28,701 nt of DNA from Bacillota bacterium (GTDB taxonomy: Bacteria > Bacillota > Clostridia > Christensenellales > CAG-138): contig JAEWWD010000228.1 of assembly GCA_023396535.1 (NCBI GenBank), positions 1 to 28,701 of the forward strand, given 5' to 3'. The translations under genes and the position numbers were made by a program. The notes beneath the pieces were generated by a model. That model did no database searches. It worked only from the letters and a program-made list of their open reading frames with translations, and was not told the DNA's origin. Below are positions 1 through 7,466 of the stretch, piece by piece. Each line of letters opens with the position of its first letter. Position 1 is the first letter of the stretch.

Positions 1-1
1 G

Positions 2-394
2 GATGTTACAAAGCTGCCGGATACCGTTACCTATTATGAGAACAAGCTCAAGGTAGGGACCAAGCTTGGCGCCGACGAGCTCAAGTACAACGGGGAAGTC
101 ACGCCGCTCGCTTCCTTTGAGCAGATCGTCAAGTTGTACCGCTCGTCCATCGGTTACCACTCCGAGCTCGACCATTATGGCGTGGCCTTGGAAAACGGCA
201 ACATGTTCGAGTGGGCGAAGAATATGAGCGCGAACGACAAGGATATCGTATTCGTTCTCAACCCCGAGCCGTTCCTCAACGCCGGCGTGGATCCGAACGC
301 TATTGAAGGCTGGAAGTTCGCCAAGGTTAAGGTCGATATGGACGGTAAGCCGACGGAAGTGGATAAAATACTCAAGCCGTTTGATTTGAAATAA
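2..394 (+). CDS. C-terminal part of an unrecognised protein (5' end outside window)
   Basis: An open frame enters from the left edge and ends with TAA at 392-394; 130 residues are visible. I see no membrane segment, cysteine cluster or catalytic motif. The segment is charged and soluble-looking, with a stretch reading YHSELDHYGVALENGNMFEW, and it ends in KPFDLK. The TTG at 134 could serve as a start, but the frame stays open and protein-like back to base 2, so I treat it as a fragment of a longer gene. A CopZ-like gene with its own strong ribosome binding site begins 55 bases downstream. The two could share a transcript, but this does not reveal the function. I do not recognise the family. 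Confidence 0.6.
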   Translation, partial: DVTKLPDTVTYYENKLKVGTKLGADELKYNGEVTPLASFEQIVKLYRSSIGYHSELDHYGVALENGNMFEWAKNMSANDKDIVFVLNPEPFLNAGVDPNAIEGWKFAKVKVDMDGKPTEVDKILKPFDLK

Positions 395-449
395 CGTGCG
401 GTTGGTATTATAGGGATAACGCATTCGTATCAGTAAGGAGGAATCGTAC

Positions 450-659
450 ATGACAAAGACGGTATTACAGGTGGAAGGCATGTCCTGCGAACACTGCGTG
501 CGCGCGGTAAAGGGCGCTGTCGGCGCTTTGGGCGGCGTTTCGGACGTCGCGGTGGACCTCAAAGCGAAAACCGTTACGGTGGAGCACGACGCGGCGCAGG
601 CGACTGTGGAGCAGATCAGGAACGAGATCGAAGAACAGGGCTACGATGTGGTCGGGTAA
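450..659 (+). CDS. copZ: CopZ-like heavy-metal-associated (HMA) domain metallochaperone
   Basis: A 69-residue protein that is a single HMA (ferredoxin-like beta-alpha-beta-beta-alpha-beta) domain. The metal site is MSCEHC at residues 11-16, with the two cysteines that bind Cu(I) in this family. The C-terminal IEEQGYDVVG is also typical. Proteins of this size carry copper in the cytosol and hand it to a P-type ATPase or a repressor. The start is fixed by TAAGGAGGAATCGTAC immediately before the ATG. No copper ATPase or CsoR/CopY gene is in view, so copper specificity is inferred from the family. A perfect 14-bp hairpin follows the gene, then a two-component system whose signal is unknown. Confidence 0.9.
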   Translation: MTKTVLQVEGMSCEHCVRAVKGAVGALGGVSDVAVDLKAKTVTVEHDAAQATVEQIRNEIEEQGYDVVG

Positions 660-696
660 ACAGTCCCCCTCCTGAACGCCCCCGTTGGGCGGTCAT

Positions 697-727
697 GGGA
701 AGCGGCAGGGTGTCCCTGCCGCTTCCC
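697..727 (+). terminator. Perfect 14-bp hairpin between copZ-like gene and response regulator
   Basis: GGGAAGCGGCAGGG at 697-710 pairs exactly with 714-727 across a TGT loop. There is no T-run after the stem, so an intrinsic terminator is only one possibility. It could also be a transcript-stabilising stem or one more palindromic module of the kind found elsewhere in the window. The response regulator ATG lies 15 bases downstream. Confidence 0.45.
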
Positions 728-741
728 GTATAGGTAACTGT

Positions 742-1443
742 ATGGCGCAGACGACAAAAACCATACTCGTCGTGGACGACGAGGAAAAGATACTCGATGT
801 GGTAAGCTCGCTGCTCATAAGTCGCGGGTTTGCGGCGCTTTGCGCGAAAACGGGCAGGGAAGCGCTGGAGTTGTTCGACAGGGAGAATATCGCGCTGGTG
901 CTGCTGGATCTCATGCTGCCAGATTTATCCGGCGAGGAAGTGCTGCGCGCCATCCGCAGGAAATCCCGCGCGCCCGTCATACTGCTCACCGCCAAAGCGG
1001 AGGAAAACGACGTGCTGGATGGCCTGACCTCGGGCGCGGACGATTATATCATAAAGCCGTTTCGCCTGAAGGAGCTGTGCGCGCGCGTGGAGGCGGTTCT
1101 GCGCCGCTCAGAGCGGGATATTGTGCCGCTGGCGGTGCGAAATTCCTATAACGGCGGCGATCTCACGGTGGATTTCGAAACCAACACGATACGAAAAGGC
1201 GGCGAGACGGTCACGCTCACGCCCACGGAGCTGAAAATTCTTTCAGCGCTCGTCACGTATTCCGGCAAGGTATTTACGCGCGCGGAGCTGATCGCTCTTG
1301 CGCTGGGCGAGGAATTCGACGGGTACGACAGGGCGGTGGACAGCCACATCAAAAACCTGCGGCAGAAAATAGAGGACGACCCCAAAAACCCCGTCTATAT
1401 CCGGACGATACACGGCCTTGGCTACAAGTTTGGAGGTGCGTGA
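742..1443 (+). CDS. OmpR/PhoB-family response regulator
   Basis: A 233-residue two-component response regulator. The receiver domain (about 7-120) shows the acidic pair in VVDDEE, the phospho-acceptor Asp56 in LVLLDLMLP, Thr83 in LLTAK and Lys105 in IIKPF. The C-terminal winged helix (about 137-232) has LTPTELKIL and the YIRTIHGLGYKF ending of OmpR/PhoB proteins, so it binds DNA as a dimer when phosphorylated. I chose the ATG at 742 because the receiver domain begins right after it; a TTG at 685 would add an unstructured tail that spans the hairpin. The ribosome binding site is weak. The stop codon is immediately followed by the ATG of the kinase gene, so the two are translationally coupled. 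The target genes are unknown. Confidence 0.93.
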   Translation: MAQTTKTILVVDDEEKILDVVSSLLISRGFAALCAKTGREALELFDRENIALVLLDLMLPDLSGEEVLRAIRRKSRAPVILLTAKAEENDVLDGLTSGADDYIIKPFRLKELCARVEAVLRRSERDIVPLAVRNSYNGGDLTVDFETNTIRKGGETVTLTPTELKILSALVTYSGKVFTRAELIALALGEEFDGYDRAVDSHIKNLRQKIEDDPKNPVYIRTIHGLGYKFGGA

Positions 1444-2832
1444 ATGCGCCTGAGAACACAACTGACGCTTTCCATACTTCTGGTGGCCATGCTGAGCGTG
1501 GGGTTGATCAGCGTGCTCGCCAATATTTCCGTCAACAGGCGGTTTGCGGCGTATTTTACGGAACAGGGCATAGCGCGCAGCGGCGAGATCGTGCAGGATC
1601 TGCAAAGTCAGTACGACGAAAAGACGCACGGCTGGACGGGCGACTTCCTGCATACCGTCGGCATGTACTCGCTCTATGACGGATACCTGCTCAAGGTGTA
1701 CGACGCGCAGGATAAGCTGCTGTGGGACGCGGAGCACCACGATATGACGCTGTGCGCCGAAATTATGGACGATATTACGGCCCGCATGCGGCAGATCAAA
1801 AGCGCGGGCGGGTTCACCTCGCACAATTTCGATATTCTGCGCGATGGGGAAAAAGTAGGGTCCGTTTCGGTTACGTATTACGGCCCGTACTTTTATGGTG
1901 AAAGCGAATACCGCTTTCAAAGCGCGCTCAATTCCGTACTGCTCTCTATCGGTGCGTTCGCGCTCGTTTGCTCGGTAGCTGCGGGGTTTCTGCTGGCGCG
2001 GATGATATCGCGCCCCATCGCGAAAACAGCCGCGATCGCGAAGGAAATCGCGCAGGGGAACTACGAGATACGGTTTGAGGGCGCAATTAAGACGTTGGAG
2101 CTCAACGAGCTCGTCCTCGCCATCAACTCGCTCGCGGGCGCGCTGAGCGAGCAGGAACGGCTGCGCAAGCGCCTGACGGCGGATGTGGCGCATGAGCTAA
2201 GGACTCCGCTCGCTACTGTGGGCGCGTACATTGAGGCCATGCTCGAAGGCATCTGGGAGCCGACGCCGCAGCGCCTTACGAGCTGCCATGAGGAAATACT
2301 TCGCCTCAATACGCTGGTGGAGGATCTTTCCTGCCTAACTAGGCTGGAGAGCGAGCTTCCCATCTTGACCAAGGAGCCCGTCGACCTTCTGGAGCTCGCC
2401 AAAAGCGTGTGTGCGGCGCAGGAGATAGAGTGGAGCAAAAAGAAGCTGGAGTTGCGCGTGGAGGGGCAGCCGTCCATGGTGGAGGCGGATGCGGACAGAA
2501 TGCGCCAGGTCGTAACCAACCTGCTGTCCAATGCCATCAAATATACGCCGGAGCACGGGCATATCCGCGTAACGGTGACGGATACGCCCCAAGCGGGCAT
2601 ACTGCAGGTACGCGACGACGGCATAGGCATCCCCCAAAACGAACTGGAGCTCATATTCGAGCGTTTCTACCGGACGGATCAATCCCGCGCGCGCAAAACG
2701 GGCGGCGCGGGGATAGGGCTCGCCATCGTGAAATCCATAGTGACGGCGCACGGCGGTACTGTGCGCGCAGAGAGCGGCAAAACGGGCAGCGTGTTTACTC
2801 TCACGCTGCCCAAAACAGAACGTCAGGCTTAA
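1444..2832 (+). CDS. Membrane sensor histidine kinase (HAMP-HisKA-HATPase)
   Basis: A 462-residue sensor kinase, cognate partner of the regulator just upstream. One membrane helix lies at about 8-28, an extracellular sensor region of about 130 residues follows, and a second helix sits at about 163-186. The HAMP linker begins at SRPIAK. HisKA carries ADVAHELRTPLATVG with phospho-accepting His250. The ATPase domain has the N box around NLLSNAIKYT (Asn363), the G1 box DDGIGIP, FERFYRTD and the G2 box GGAGIGLAIVKSI, all intact. The extracellular part shows no recognisable sensor fold and no obvious metal-binding His/Cys cluster, so a link to the copper chaperone upstream is only positional. It ends four bases before the stop of a convergent gene. 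Confidence 0.93.
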   Translation: MRLRTQLTLSILLVAMLSVGLISVLANISVNRRFAAYFTEQGIARSGEIVQDLQSQYDEKTHGWTGDFLHTVGMYSLYDGYLLKVYDAQDKLLWDAEHHDMTLCAEIMDDITARMRQIKSAGGFTSHNFDILRDGEKVGSVSVTYYGPYFYGESEYRFQSALNSVLLSIGAFALVCSVAAGFLLARMISRPIAKTAAIAKEIAQGNYEIRFEGAIKTLELNELVLAINSLAGALSEQERLRKRLTADVAHELRTPLATVGAYIEAMLEGIWEPTPQRLTSCHEEILRLNTLVEDLSCLTRLESELPILTKEPVDLLELAKSVCAAQEIEWSKKKLELRVEGQPSMVEADADRMRQVVTNLLSNAIKYTPEHGHIRVTVTDTPQAGILQVRDDGIGIPQNELELIFERFYRTDQSRARKTGGAGIGLAIVKSIVTAHGGTVRAESGKTGSVFTLTLPKTERQA

Positions 2833-2836
2833 AAAT

Positions 2837-3373
2837 TCAGACGCAAATTACGTACTTCTTCGGATTGGGCATGCAGCCGCGGATGCGCTCGCGCAGTTCT
2901 TCCGGCGCGCCGCCCCGCAGGCCGCCTTTGTCTACGAGATACGCCTGCCCCGCTGTGATAAACAGATAAAACATATCCTTCGTTTCGTATACGGAATGCA
3001 GAGCGGCGTAGTGCATATCCGTTCTGCCGGAGAATACGGGGTTGCGCTTGTTCTCCACGGTGAAATCCCCCGCCCGGAACGTATAGTCCGCCCCGCCTCG
3101 CAATACTAATTGGGAGTGCTTATAGCCAAAGCGCGGCCCAAGGAACATAACTAACACAAATACGGTAAATACGACGGCAACTATTATGCCAAGCAATGTA
3201 GTCTCGATAGGAAAATCAAACGCCAGTAACATGACAACCAATAGCGGAAACAGCACGAGCATCTCTCTGCGACGAGAACGGCTGTTTTTTCCTTTGAACA
3301 TGGAAAATACTACGAAATCCCGGAATTGTGCATAAGTATATTCGGTATACGCTGTCAGGACGGCCTCTTCCAT
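2837..3373 (-). CDS. YcxB-like membrane protein
   Basis: A 178-residue protein. The N-terminal part, TAYTEYTYAQFRDF, leads into two close membrane helices (about 38-76: LVLFPLLVVMLLAF and LLGIIVAVVFTVFVLVMFLG). A soluble C-terminal domain with GRTDMHYAALHSVYETKDMFYLFI and a final KKYVICV follows. This layout and wording resemble the YcxB-like family, whose function is not established. The ATG at 3373 is preceded by GGGAGGGAACGAAA, a good ribosome binding site; an in-frame ATG at 3412 would add 13 residues without one. It converges with the sensor kinase, the two stops being four bases apart with no room for a separate terminator. Confidence 0.7.
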   Translation of the reverse strand: MEEAVLTAYTEYTYAQFRDFVVFSMFKGKNSRSRRREMLVLFPLLVVMLLAFDFPIETTLLGIIVAVVFTVFVLVMFLGPRFGYKHSQLVLRGGADYTFRAGDFTVENKRNPVFSGRTDMHYAALHSVYETKDMFYLFITAGQAYLVDKGGLRGGAPEELRERIRGCMPNPKKYVICV

Positions 3374-3564
3374 TTTCGTTCCCTCCCTTGCGCCAGCCAG
3401 GCGCGATTCCATGCTATCGGGCTATTTTCAAACGCGCAAGAGGAAAACCATGGAAACCGTGTGCATTGACATCCACCCCCGCCGCATATAAGATGAAAGT
3501 GGCGTTTCGATGCTTACAAATCTGTTTTACCAGGCAAGATGCGTTCAGGAAAGGAGGGGGTCGT

Positions 3565-4233
3565 ATGCCGCGCACATCCGGCGTACCCGCGCTGTTCCCT
3601 ATATGGGGCGAGCTGGATGCCCGGCAGCAGGAGGCGCTCCTGAGCGCCGCGACCCTGCGCGCCGTACCGGAAGGGGCTATTTTGCAGAACGGCTCGGCGG
3701 ACTGCGTGGGCCTGTTCCTCATCGAATCCGGCCAGCTTCGGGCCTATATCCTGTCGGATGAAGGGAAGGAGGTCACGCTCTACCGCCTGTTCGAGCGGGA
3801 TATGTGCCTGTTCTCCGCCTCCTGCATGCTCAACAGCATACAGTTCGATATCTGGATAGAGGCCGAAAAGGAAACGCGGCTGTGGGTGCTGCCCGTTTCA
3901 GTATACCAGCAGCTCATGAAAACCTCCGCCGCCGTCGCCAACTATACCAACGAGCTGATGGCCTCGCGCTTTTCAGAAGTCATGTGGCTGATGGATCAGA
4001 TTTTGTTCAAAAGCTTCGACTCGCGGCTTGCCACATTCCTGATAGAGGAGAGCGGCATAGAGGGCAGCGATACGCTGCAGGTCACGCACGAACGCATCGC
4101 GCACCATCTGGGTACCGCGCGCGAGGTTGTGACGCGCATGCTCAAATACTTTCAGTCCGAAGGAATCGTTCGGCTTTCGCGCGGCGAAATAGAGATCCTA
4201 TCCCGCAAACGTCTGAGCGCGCTGGCGCAGTGA
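3565..4233 (+). CDS. Crp/Fnr-family transcriptional regulator
   Basis: A 222-residue regulator with a cyclic-nucleotide-binding-like beta barrel (about 12-115), a dimerisation helix (about 125-150) and a C-terminal winged helix-turn-helix (about 165-215). The recognition region is VTHERIAHHLGTAREVVTRML, close to the Crp/Fnr HTH. The barrel has CLFSASCML but no N-terminal cysteine cluster of the FNR type, so an Fe-S sensor is unlikely. Cys47, Cys81 and Cys87 leave thiol or haem sensing open, though this is speculation. AAGGAGGGGG just upstream fixes the ATG. A strong hairpin terminator overlaps the stop codon. The next gene is thioredoxin, so a redox role is plausible by position only. Confidence 0.9.
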   Translation: MPRTSGVPALFPIWGELDARQQEALLSAATLRAVPEGAILQNGSADCVGLFLIESGQLRAYILSDEGKEVTLYRLFERDMCLFSASCMLNSIQFDIWIEAEKETRLWVLPVSVYQQLMKTSAAVANYTNELMASRFSEVMWLMDQILFKSFDSRLATFLIEESGIEGSDTLQVTHERIAHHLGTAREVVTRMLKYFQSEGIVRLSRGEIEILSRKRLSALAQ

Positions 4234-4262
4234 AATTGCCGCCGAAAAGCGGCGGCAATTTC
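4232..4262 (+). terminator. Terminator of the Crp/Fnr gene
   Basis: The stem GAAATTGCCGCCG at 4232-4244 pairs with 4250-4262 across an AAAAG loop, a perfect 13-bp stem that begins inside the stop codon. The A-rich 5' arm gives a T-rich 3' arm, as in intrinsic terminators. Confidence 0.7.
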
Positions 4263-4301
4263 AAATGAACAATGAAAAATGTAAAATGAACAATGGCTGA
4301 A

Positions 4302-4330
4302 GAAATTCCCCGAAAGGGGAATTTCGTTTT
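4302..4330 (+). terminator. Second hairpin with T-run, downstream of the Crp/Fnr gene
   Basis: GAAATTCCCC at 4302-4311 pairs with 4316-4325 across a GAAA tetraloop and is followed by GTTTTA. Between this and the first terminator are two copies of AAATGAACAATG (at about 4263 and 4282), a short direct repeat. Confidence 0.55.
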
Positions 4331-4359
4331 ATATATAAATGGCCCTCGCTAGAAATGAC

Positions 4360-4560
4360 AGATTGCATTTCACAACTGGAGGCTTTAATCTATCATTTTG
4401 CGGCGGCATGTACGGCGCAAAATGATACCTTAGAGCGCATGTTGGCGCGACAGGCTTTCTGCGAAGCAGGAAACCGAGCGTCAACTTGCGCGGTGAACCT
4501 CGGCAAAGTGCCGGATGGCGCTTTGCCGACATCAAAAAAGTGCTTCAGCACTTTTTGACA
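4360..4560 (-). repeat. Modular palindromic repeat, copy 1 (inverted relative to the copy at 17.5 kb)
   Basis: About 200 bp built almost entirely of hairpins. On the plus strand, left to right, they are: AGATT...AATCT (4360-4391), TATCATTTTGCG...CGCAAAATGATA (4390-4427), a long imperfect stem with an inner TTTCTGC/GCAGGAAA hairpin (about 4435-4492), TCGGCAAAG...CTTTGCCGA (4500-4529) and the AAAAAAGTGC/GCACTTTTT stem (4532-4558). Its reverse complement matches 17502-17650 at most positions. The exception is the 4500-4529 hairpin, which is absent there. It fills the space between the Crp/Fnr terminators and the trxA promoter. No transposase is present. Confidence 0.75.
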
Positions 4561-4603
4561 TTGTAACATAGTCACGGAGAAGCCTGCTTTATTCGGGTAT
4601 ACT
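4561..4603 (+). promoter_or_regulatory. Possible trxA promoter with an upstream dyad
   Basis: TATACT at 4598-4603 is a good -10 box, 35 bases before the trxA start, but no convincing -35 lies 16-18 bp upstream. The -35 area instead holds TTGTAACATAGTCACGG, which loosely resembles a Crp/Fnr-type dyad (TGT...ACA-like halves). Activation by the neighbouring Crp/Fnr protein would fit the missing -35, but the match is weak. Confidence 0.3.
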
Positions 4604-4638
4604 TAACCCATAAGAAAACCGAAATGGAGGATACGACA

Positions 4639-4953
4639 ATGTCCGCTGTGACAATTACGAAAAATAACTTCAAACAGGAAGTGCTTGAATCTTCCGAACC
4701 CGTATTGATCGATTTCTGGGCCTCCTGGTGCGGCCCCTGCCGCATGATCGCCCCCATCGTGGAGCAGATCGCAACCGAGCAGGCCGGCGTGGTAAAGGTC
4801 GGAAAGGTCAATGTGGATGAAGAGCCCCAGCTCGCCGCGCAGTTTGGCGTGATGAGCATTCCAACCCTCGTAGTGTTCAAAGACGGGCAGGTCGTCGGCA
4901 AGTCCATCGGCGTAAAGCCCAAGCAGGCCATTATGAGCATGCTGGGCGCGTAG
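4639..4953 (+). CDS. trxA: Thioredoxin
   Basis: A 104-residue classical thioredoxin, a cytosolic disulfide reductase. The active site WCGPC is at residues 30-34 within FWASWCGPCRMIAP, the cis-proline is Pro75 in MSIPTLVVF, and the C-terminal half carries the usual beta-strand and helix. Length and motifs are fully normal. The ATG at 4639 sits eight bases after GGAGG; an upstream in-frame ATG at 4624 overlaps that site and is unlikely. No thioredoxin reductase is in the window. It stands alone as a single-gene unit between palindromic repeat modules, with its own terminator. Confidence 0.97.
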   Translation: MSAVTITKNNFKQEVLESSEPVLIDFWASWCGPCRMIAPIVEQIATEQAGVVKVGKVNVDEEPQLAAQFGVMSIPTLVVFKDGQVVGKSIGVKPKQAIMSMLGA

Positions 4954-5013
4954 AGCGATTATTTGGCGGTACGCCGCTTATTATAGACATAGAGCCTCCC
5001 CCTAATCAAAAGG

Positions 5014-5043
5014 AAAAGAGCCGTCCACCACCGGCTCTTTTTC
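5014..5043 (+). terminator. trxA terminator
   Basis: AAAAGAGCCG at 5014-5023 pairs with CGGCTCTTTT at 5032-5041 across an eight-base loop, and the T-run continues. A standard intrinsic terminator about 60 bases after the trxA stop. Confidence 0.85.
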
Positions 5044-5048
5044 TATGG

Positions 5049-5154
5049 CCGCTGACAAAGTCCTTTGGACTTTGTCAGCGGGATTCCTTAAGGTTAAAAT
5101 GTCGCTCATGGCGACATTTTTTCCGCCGATTTGACGTACACGCCGTCAAATCGG
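5049..5154 (+). repeat. Modular palindromic repeat, modules X-F-G
   Basis: Three consecutive hairpins. CCGCTGACAAAGTCC (5049-5063) pairs with 5067-5081 across a TTT loop, a perfect 15-bp stem. AAAATGTCGC (5096-5105) pairs with 5111-5120 and is followed by more T. CCGATTTGACG (5126-5136) pairs with 5144-5154 across a seven-base loop. The second and third recur in the same order at 17701-17723 and 17730-17820, where the last hairpin's loop is about ten times longer. The first has no partner in this window. Confidence 0.75.
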
Positions 5155-5257
5155 AATGAAAGCCTGGGGTTCTCATGCTCCATAGGAAGCTTTGTTTAAG
5201 CGTTTAGACGGGCTGGAAAGGGTGCGCCGCAGCATATGTTTTTCGCGGCTTTTTCAG

Positions 5258-7180
5258 CTATCTGCCGCGCTGGGCGTCGAGATGCGCAATAAAATCCTTA
5301 TCGAGCATGGGCGGCAGTACGCCGGGGCCCTGCACATATTCGATGTCGTGGGATTCGAGGTAGAGCACATGCTCCGGCGATACGACGTTGCGGGCGATGA
5401 CGATTGTGCCGAACTGGGAAAAGAACGAAAGCACCAGCCGGAAGAATGCGTTAAGGCGGGAGCTCAGGCCCATCGCGAACAGCGCCGCCTCGTCCAGCTT
5501 GACAAACGCGAAGGGCGTGGTCAGAAGGTCGTCCAGGCCGCTGCGTCCGGTATCCTTCAGGCATACGCCTATGCCGTTTCTATGCAGCAGCTCCAGATTC
5601 TCTCGCACGCGCAGGCCTATGGAAACGGGCTGGCCGCCAAGCTGCAGCTTGATGCGCGTCGGGTCTGCGTTCGCATCCTCTATGATGTTGCGAACGCGCG
5701 TGAGTATACTTTCGGATCGGAGCTGAGTCTGCGTGATCTCGCAGAACAGAAGGATATCGGTGTGGCCCAGAACCTTGAGCCGGTGCTGGAATGCGCATGC
5801 GCGCTGGAGCAGCAGCTCGTTGATGGGGCTGAGCAGGTTGTACCGTTCCGCCACGGTAAATACCTGCTCATGGGTGTAGGATTCGCCTTGTGCGAATTGA
5901 AAGCCAATGCCGCAATCCGCGCCGACGATACTAAGCTGATCGCCGCCGATTTTGCAGATAGGTTCAAAGTACAGTGAGAACGCGCCGCTCTTGATTGCTT
6001 CCTTGAGCTGTGCGGCAATGCGTTTTTCGGTCTTGTACTCGGCGATCAGGTCTGCCCCGCAGGGGATAATGCCGCGATTCCCCGTATTTGTCGCCTTCGA
6101 TATGGCGTATTTCAGATAGGAGAGTATTTCCGGCGAATACACCTGATCGGCGGGAACCTCGAAAAACGCGATCATGCAGTCCACTCTGCACAGTACGCCC
6201 TCCACCAGCCAGTCGGCGTTCAGGTGGGAATAGGTTTCCTCCATGCTGCGTATGCCAACATGGTCCGTCAGCGCGCAGACGAACGTATCCTCTCCGATGC
6301 GGTAGGTATGCGCCTGCCCGTATACCTGCCTGAGATAGGTGGATACCGAACGCACGAGCTCGTCGATCATCTGCTGGCCGTATTCGTTCCGAATAACGGA
6401 ATAATTGCTTACCGAGACCATAATAAACGCGTGCGGAGGCAAATTGGGATAGTTTCGCCTGAGGGCGAGATAGAACGAATCCTTGTTAAAGCAATCCGTC
6501 AGTTTGTCGTATGCGATGTTGTTGCTGTGGAAGCTGAAATAAAGCAGCAGCACTCCCATTGTGAGTGTAGTGCCCAGCAATTGTACGCCGGGCATGAGAA
6601 GCTGCAGCAGTATGAACGCGAGTATGACCGCCGGCGTAGCGGTCAGCGCCGCGAGTATGGATTTTTGTACATTGTTGCGCTCGAGTATCAGGGCGACGGT
6701 TGCTACCGCGATGCAGCTCAGCGTAAGATATACGGGCACCGTCTCGGCCGATCCGCGTATATAGTCCAGCTTCTCATCGAAAAAGTACAGCAGCGGCGTG
6801 AAATGGTTGGCGATCGTCATCAGCGCGATAATACCCGCGAACACATACATATAGATGCGGGCAAAGCGGTAATACGCCGCCTGCGGCGAGTCCTCGTATA
6901 TAATGTAAAGCCAGTATTCCGCGAACGTTACCAATATAAAAGGCGTGACAAGGAAGAACAGATCGTTGATGATAATATTGAGTATCAGCGGCAGCGCGCG
7001 CGCATTGAGTATGGCGATGACGGAGAGCGTGTTGATGAACGAGGCCGTGATGGAGGTCCATATACAGCGGACAAATAGAGTATCCCTGCGCGTGCGAACA
7101 TAGATTGTTTTATGATGGAATATCAGGATAATCGTCAGAATACAGATGGCGACGATTTCCGGAACGAAATTCCAACCCAT
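5258..7180 (-). CDS. Multi-pass membrane protein with degenerate GGDEF and EAL domains
   Basis: A 640-residue protein. About seven hydrophobic helices lie within 8-217 and form a membrane sensor module. A GGDEF-like domain follows (about 226-370), where the signature position reads RIGEDTF instead of GGDEF. An EAL-like domain (about 386-636) has the family's outline but lost its catalytic residues: the EAL position reads GADCG, the NLS position CEIT, the DDFG position KDTGRS and the QGY position QGPG, while KLD is kept. Both cyclase and phosphodiesterase activity are therefore unlikely. A role as nucleotide receptor or protein-interaction platform is inferred. The ATG at 7180 follows GAGGGTGCATT; upstream in-frame sequence back to 7471 overlaps the tRNA promoter and is not coding. 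Confidence 0.85.
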   Translation of the reverse strand: MGWNFVPEIVAICILTIILIFHHKTIYVRTRRDTLFVRCIWTSITASFINTLSVIAILNARALPLILNIIINDLFFLVTPFILVTFAEYWLYIIYEDSPQAAYYRFARIYMYVFAGIIALMTIANHFTPLLYFFDEKLDYIRGSAETVPVYLTLSCIAVATVALILERNNVQKSILAALTATPAVILAFILLQLLMPGVQLLGTTLTMGVLLLYFSFHSNNIAYDKLTDCFNKDSFYLALRRNYPNLPPHAFIMVSVSNYSVIRNEYGQQMIDELVRSVSTYLRQVYGQAHTYRIGEDTFVCALTDHVGIRSMEETYSHLNADWLVEGVLCRVDCMIAFFEVPADQVYSPEILSYLKYAISKATNTGNRGIIPCGADLIAEYKTEKRIAAQLKEAIKSGAFSLYFEPICKIGGDQLSIVGADCGIGFQFAQGESYTHEQVFTVAERYNLLSPINELLLQRACAFQHRLKVLGHTDILLFCEITQTQLRSESILTRVRNIIEDANADPTRIKLQLGGQPVSIGLRVRENLELLHRNGIGVCLKDTGRSGLDDLLTTPFAFVKLDEAALFAMGLSSRLNAFFRLVLSFFSQFGTIVIARNVVSPEHVLYLESHDIEYVQGPGVLPPMLDKDFIAHLDAQRGR

Positions 7181-7263
7181 AATGCACCCTCGTTTCAGCG
7201 GAGCCGATGTGCGTTCCTTTGCCGCAGGAGTATACTCATATACGCATATGACCGGATAAATTG

Positions 7264-7292
7264 AGTATACTGGGCTGAACGTCGAAAGTAAA
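7264..7292 (-). promoter_or_regulatory. Candidate promoter of the GGDEF/EAL-like gene
   Basis: On the minus strand TTTACT (7287-7292) and TATACT (7264-7269) are separated by 17 bp. A second AGTATACT copy lies inside the perfect palindrome GAGTATACTC at 7228-7237, between promoter and gene, and could be a second start or a binding site. Confidence 0.4.
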
Positions 7293-7403
7293 CACATAAT
7301 TCGCCCCGCTTCGTTCGCGCGGCGCAAATAACGGCGCAGGGCGGGCATAAACGGGGACTGGCGAATCCAACGGTTTCCGCCCGCGCGCCCCGCAAGAAAA
7401 GGC

Positions 7404-7432
7404 TTGACGAATGTGCCGCGCTTCCCTATAAT
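7404..7432 (+). promoter_or_regulatory. Strong sigma-A promoter for the tRNA pair
   Basis: TTGACG at 7404-7409 and TATAAT at 7427-7432 with an exact 17-bp spacer. The mature tRNA-Thr begins 34 bases after the -10 box, so a short leader is expected. Confidence 0.85.
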
Positions 7433-7466
7433 GTATTGGGTCGGGGTGCCGCCGACAACACACATT

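Noticed and set aside
1243..2193. 316-codon minus-strand open frame
   Set aside because: It spans the end of the response regulator and the start of the kinase on the other strand and has no coding features.
4360..5154. Insertion sequence carrying trxA
   Set aside because: There are no transposase, no matching terminal inverted repeats at the outer ends and no target-site duplication that I can see.
5192..5977. 261-codon plus-strand open frame
   Set aside because: It is antisense to the EAL-like gene, has no ribosome binding site and its translation shows no family features; the minus-strand frame has clear domains.
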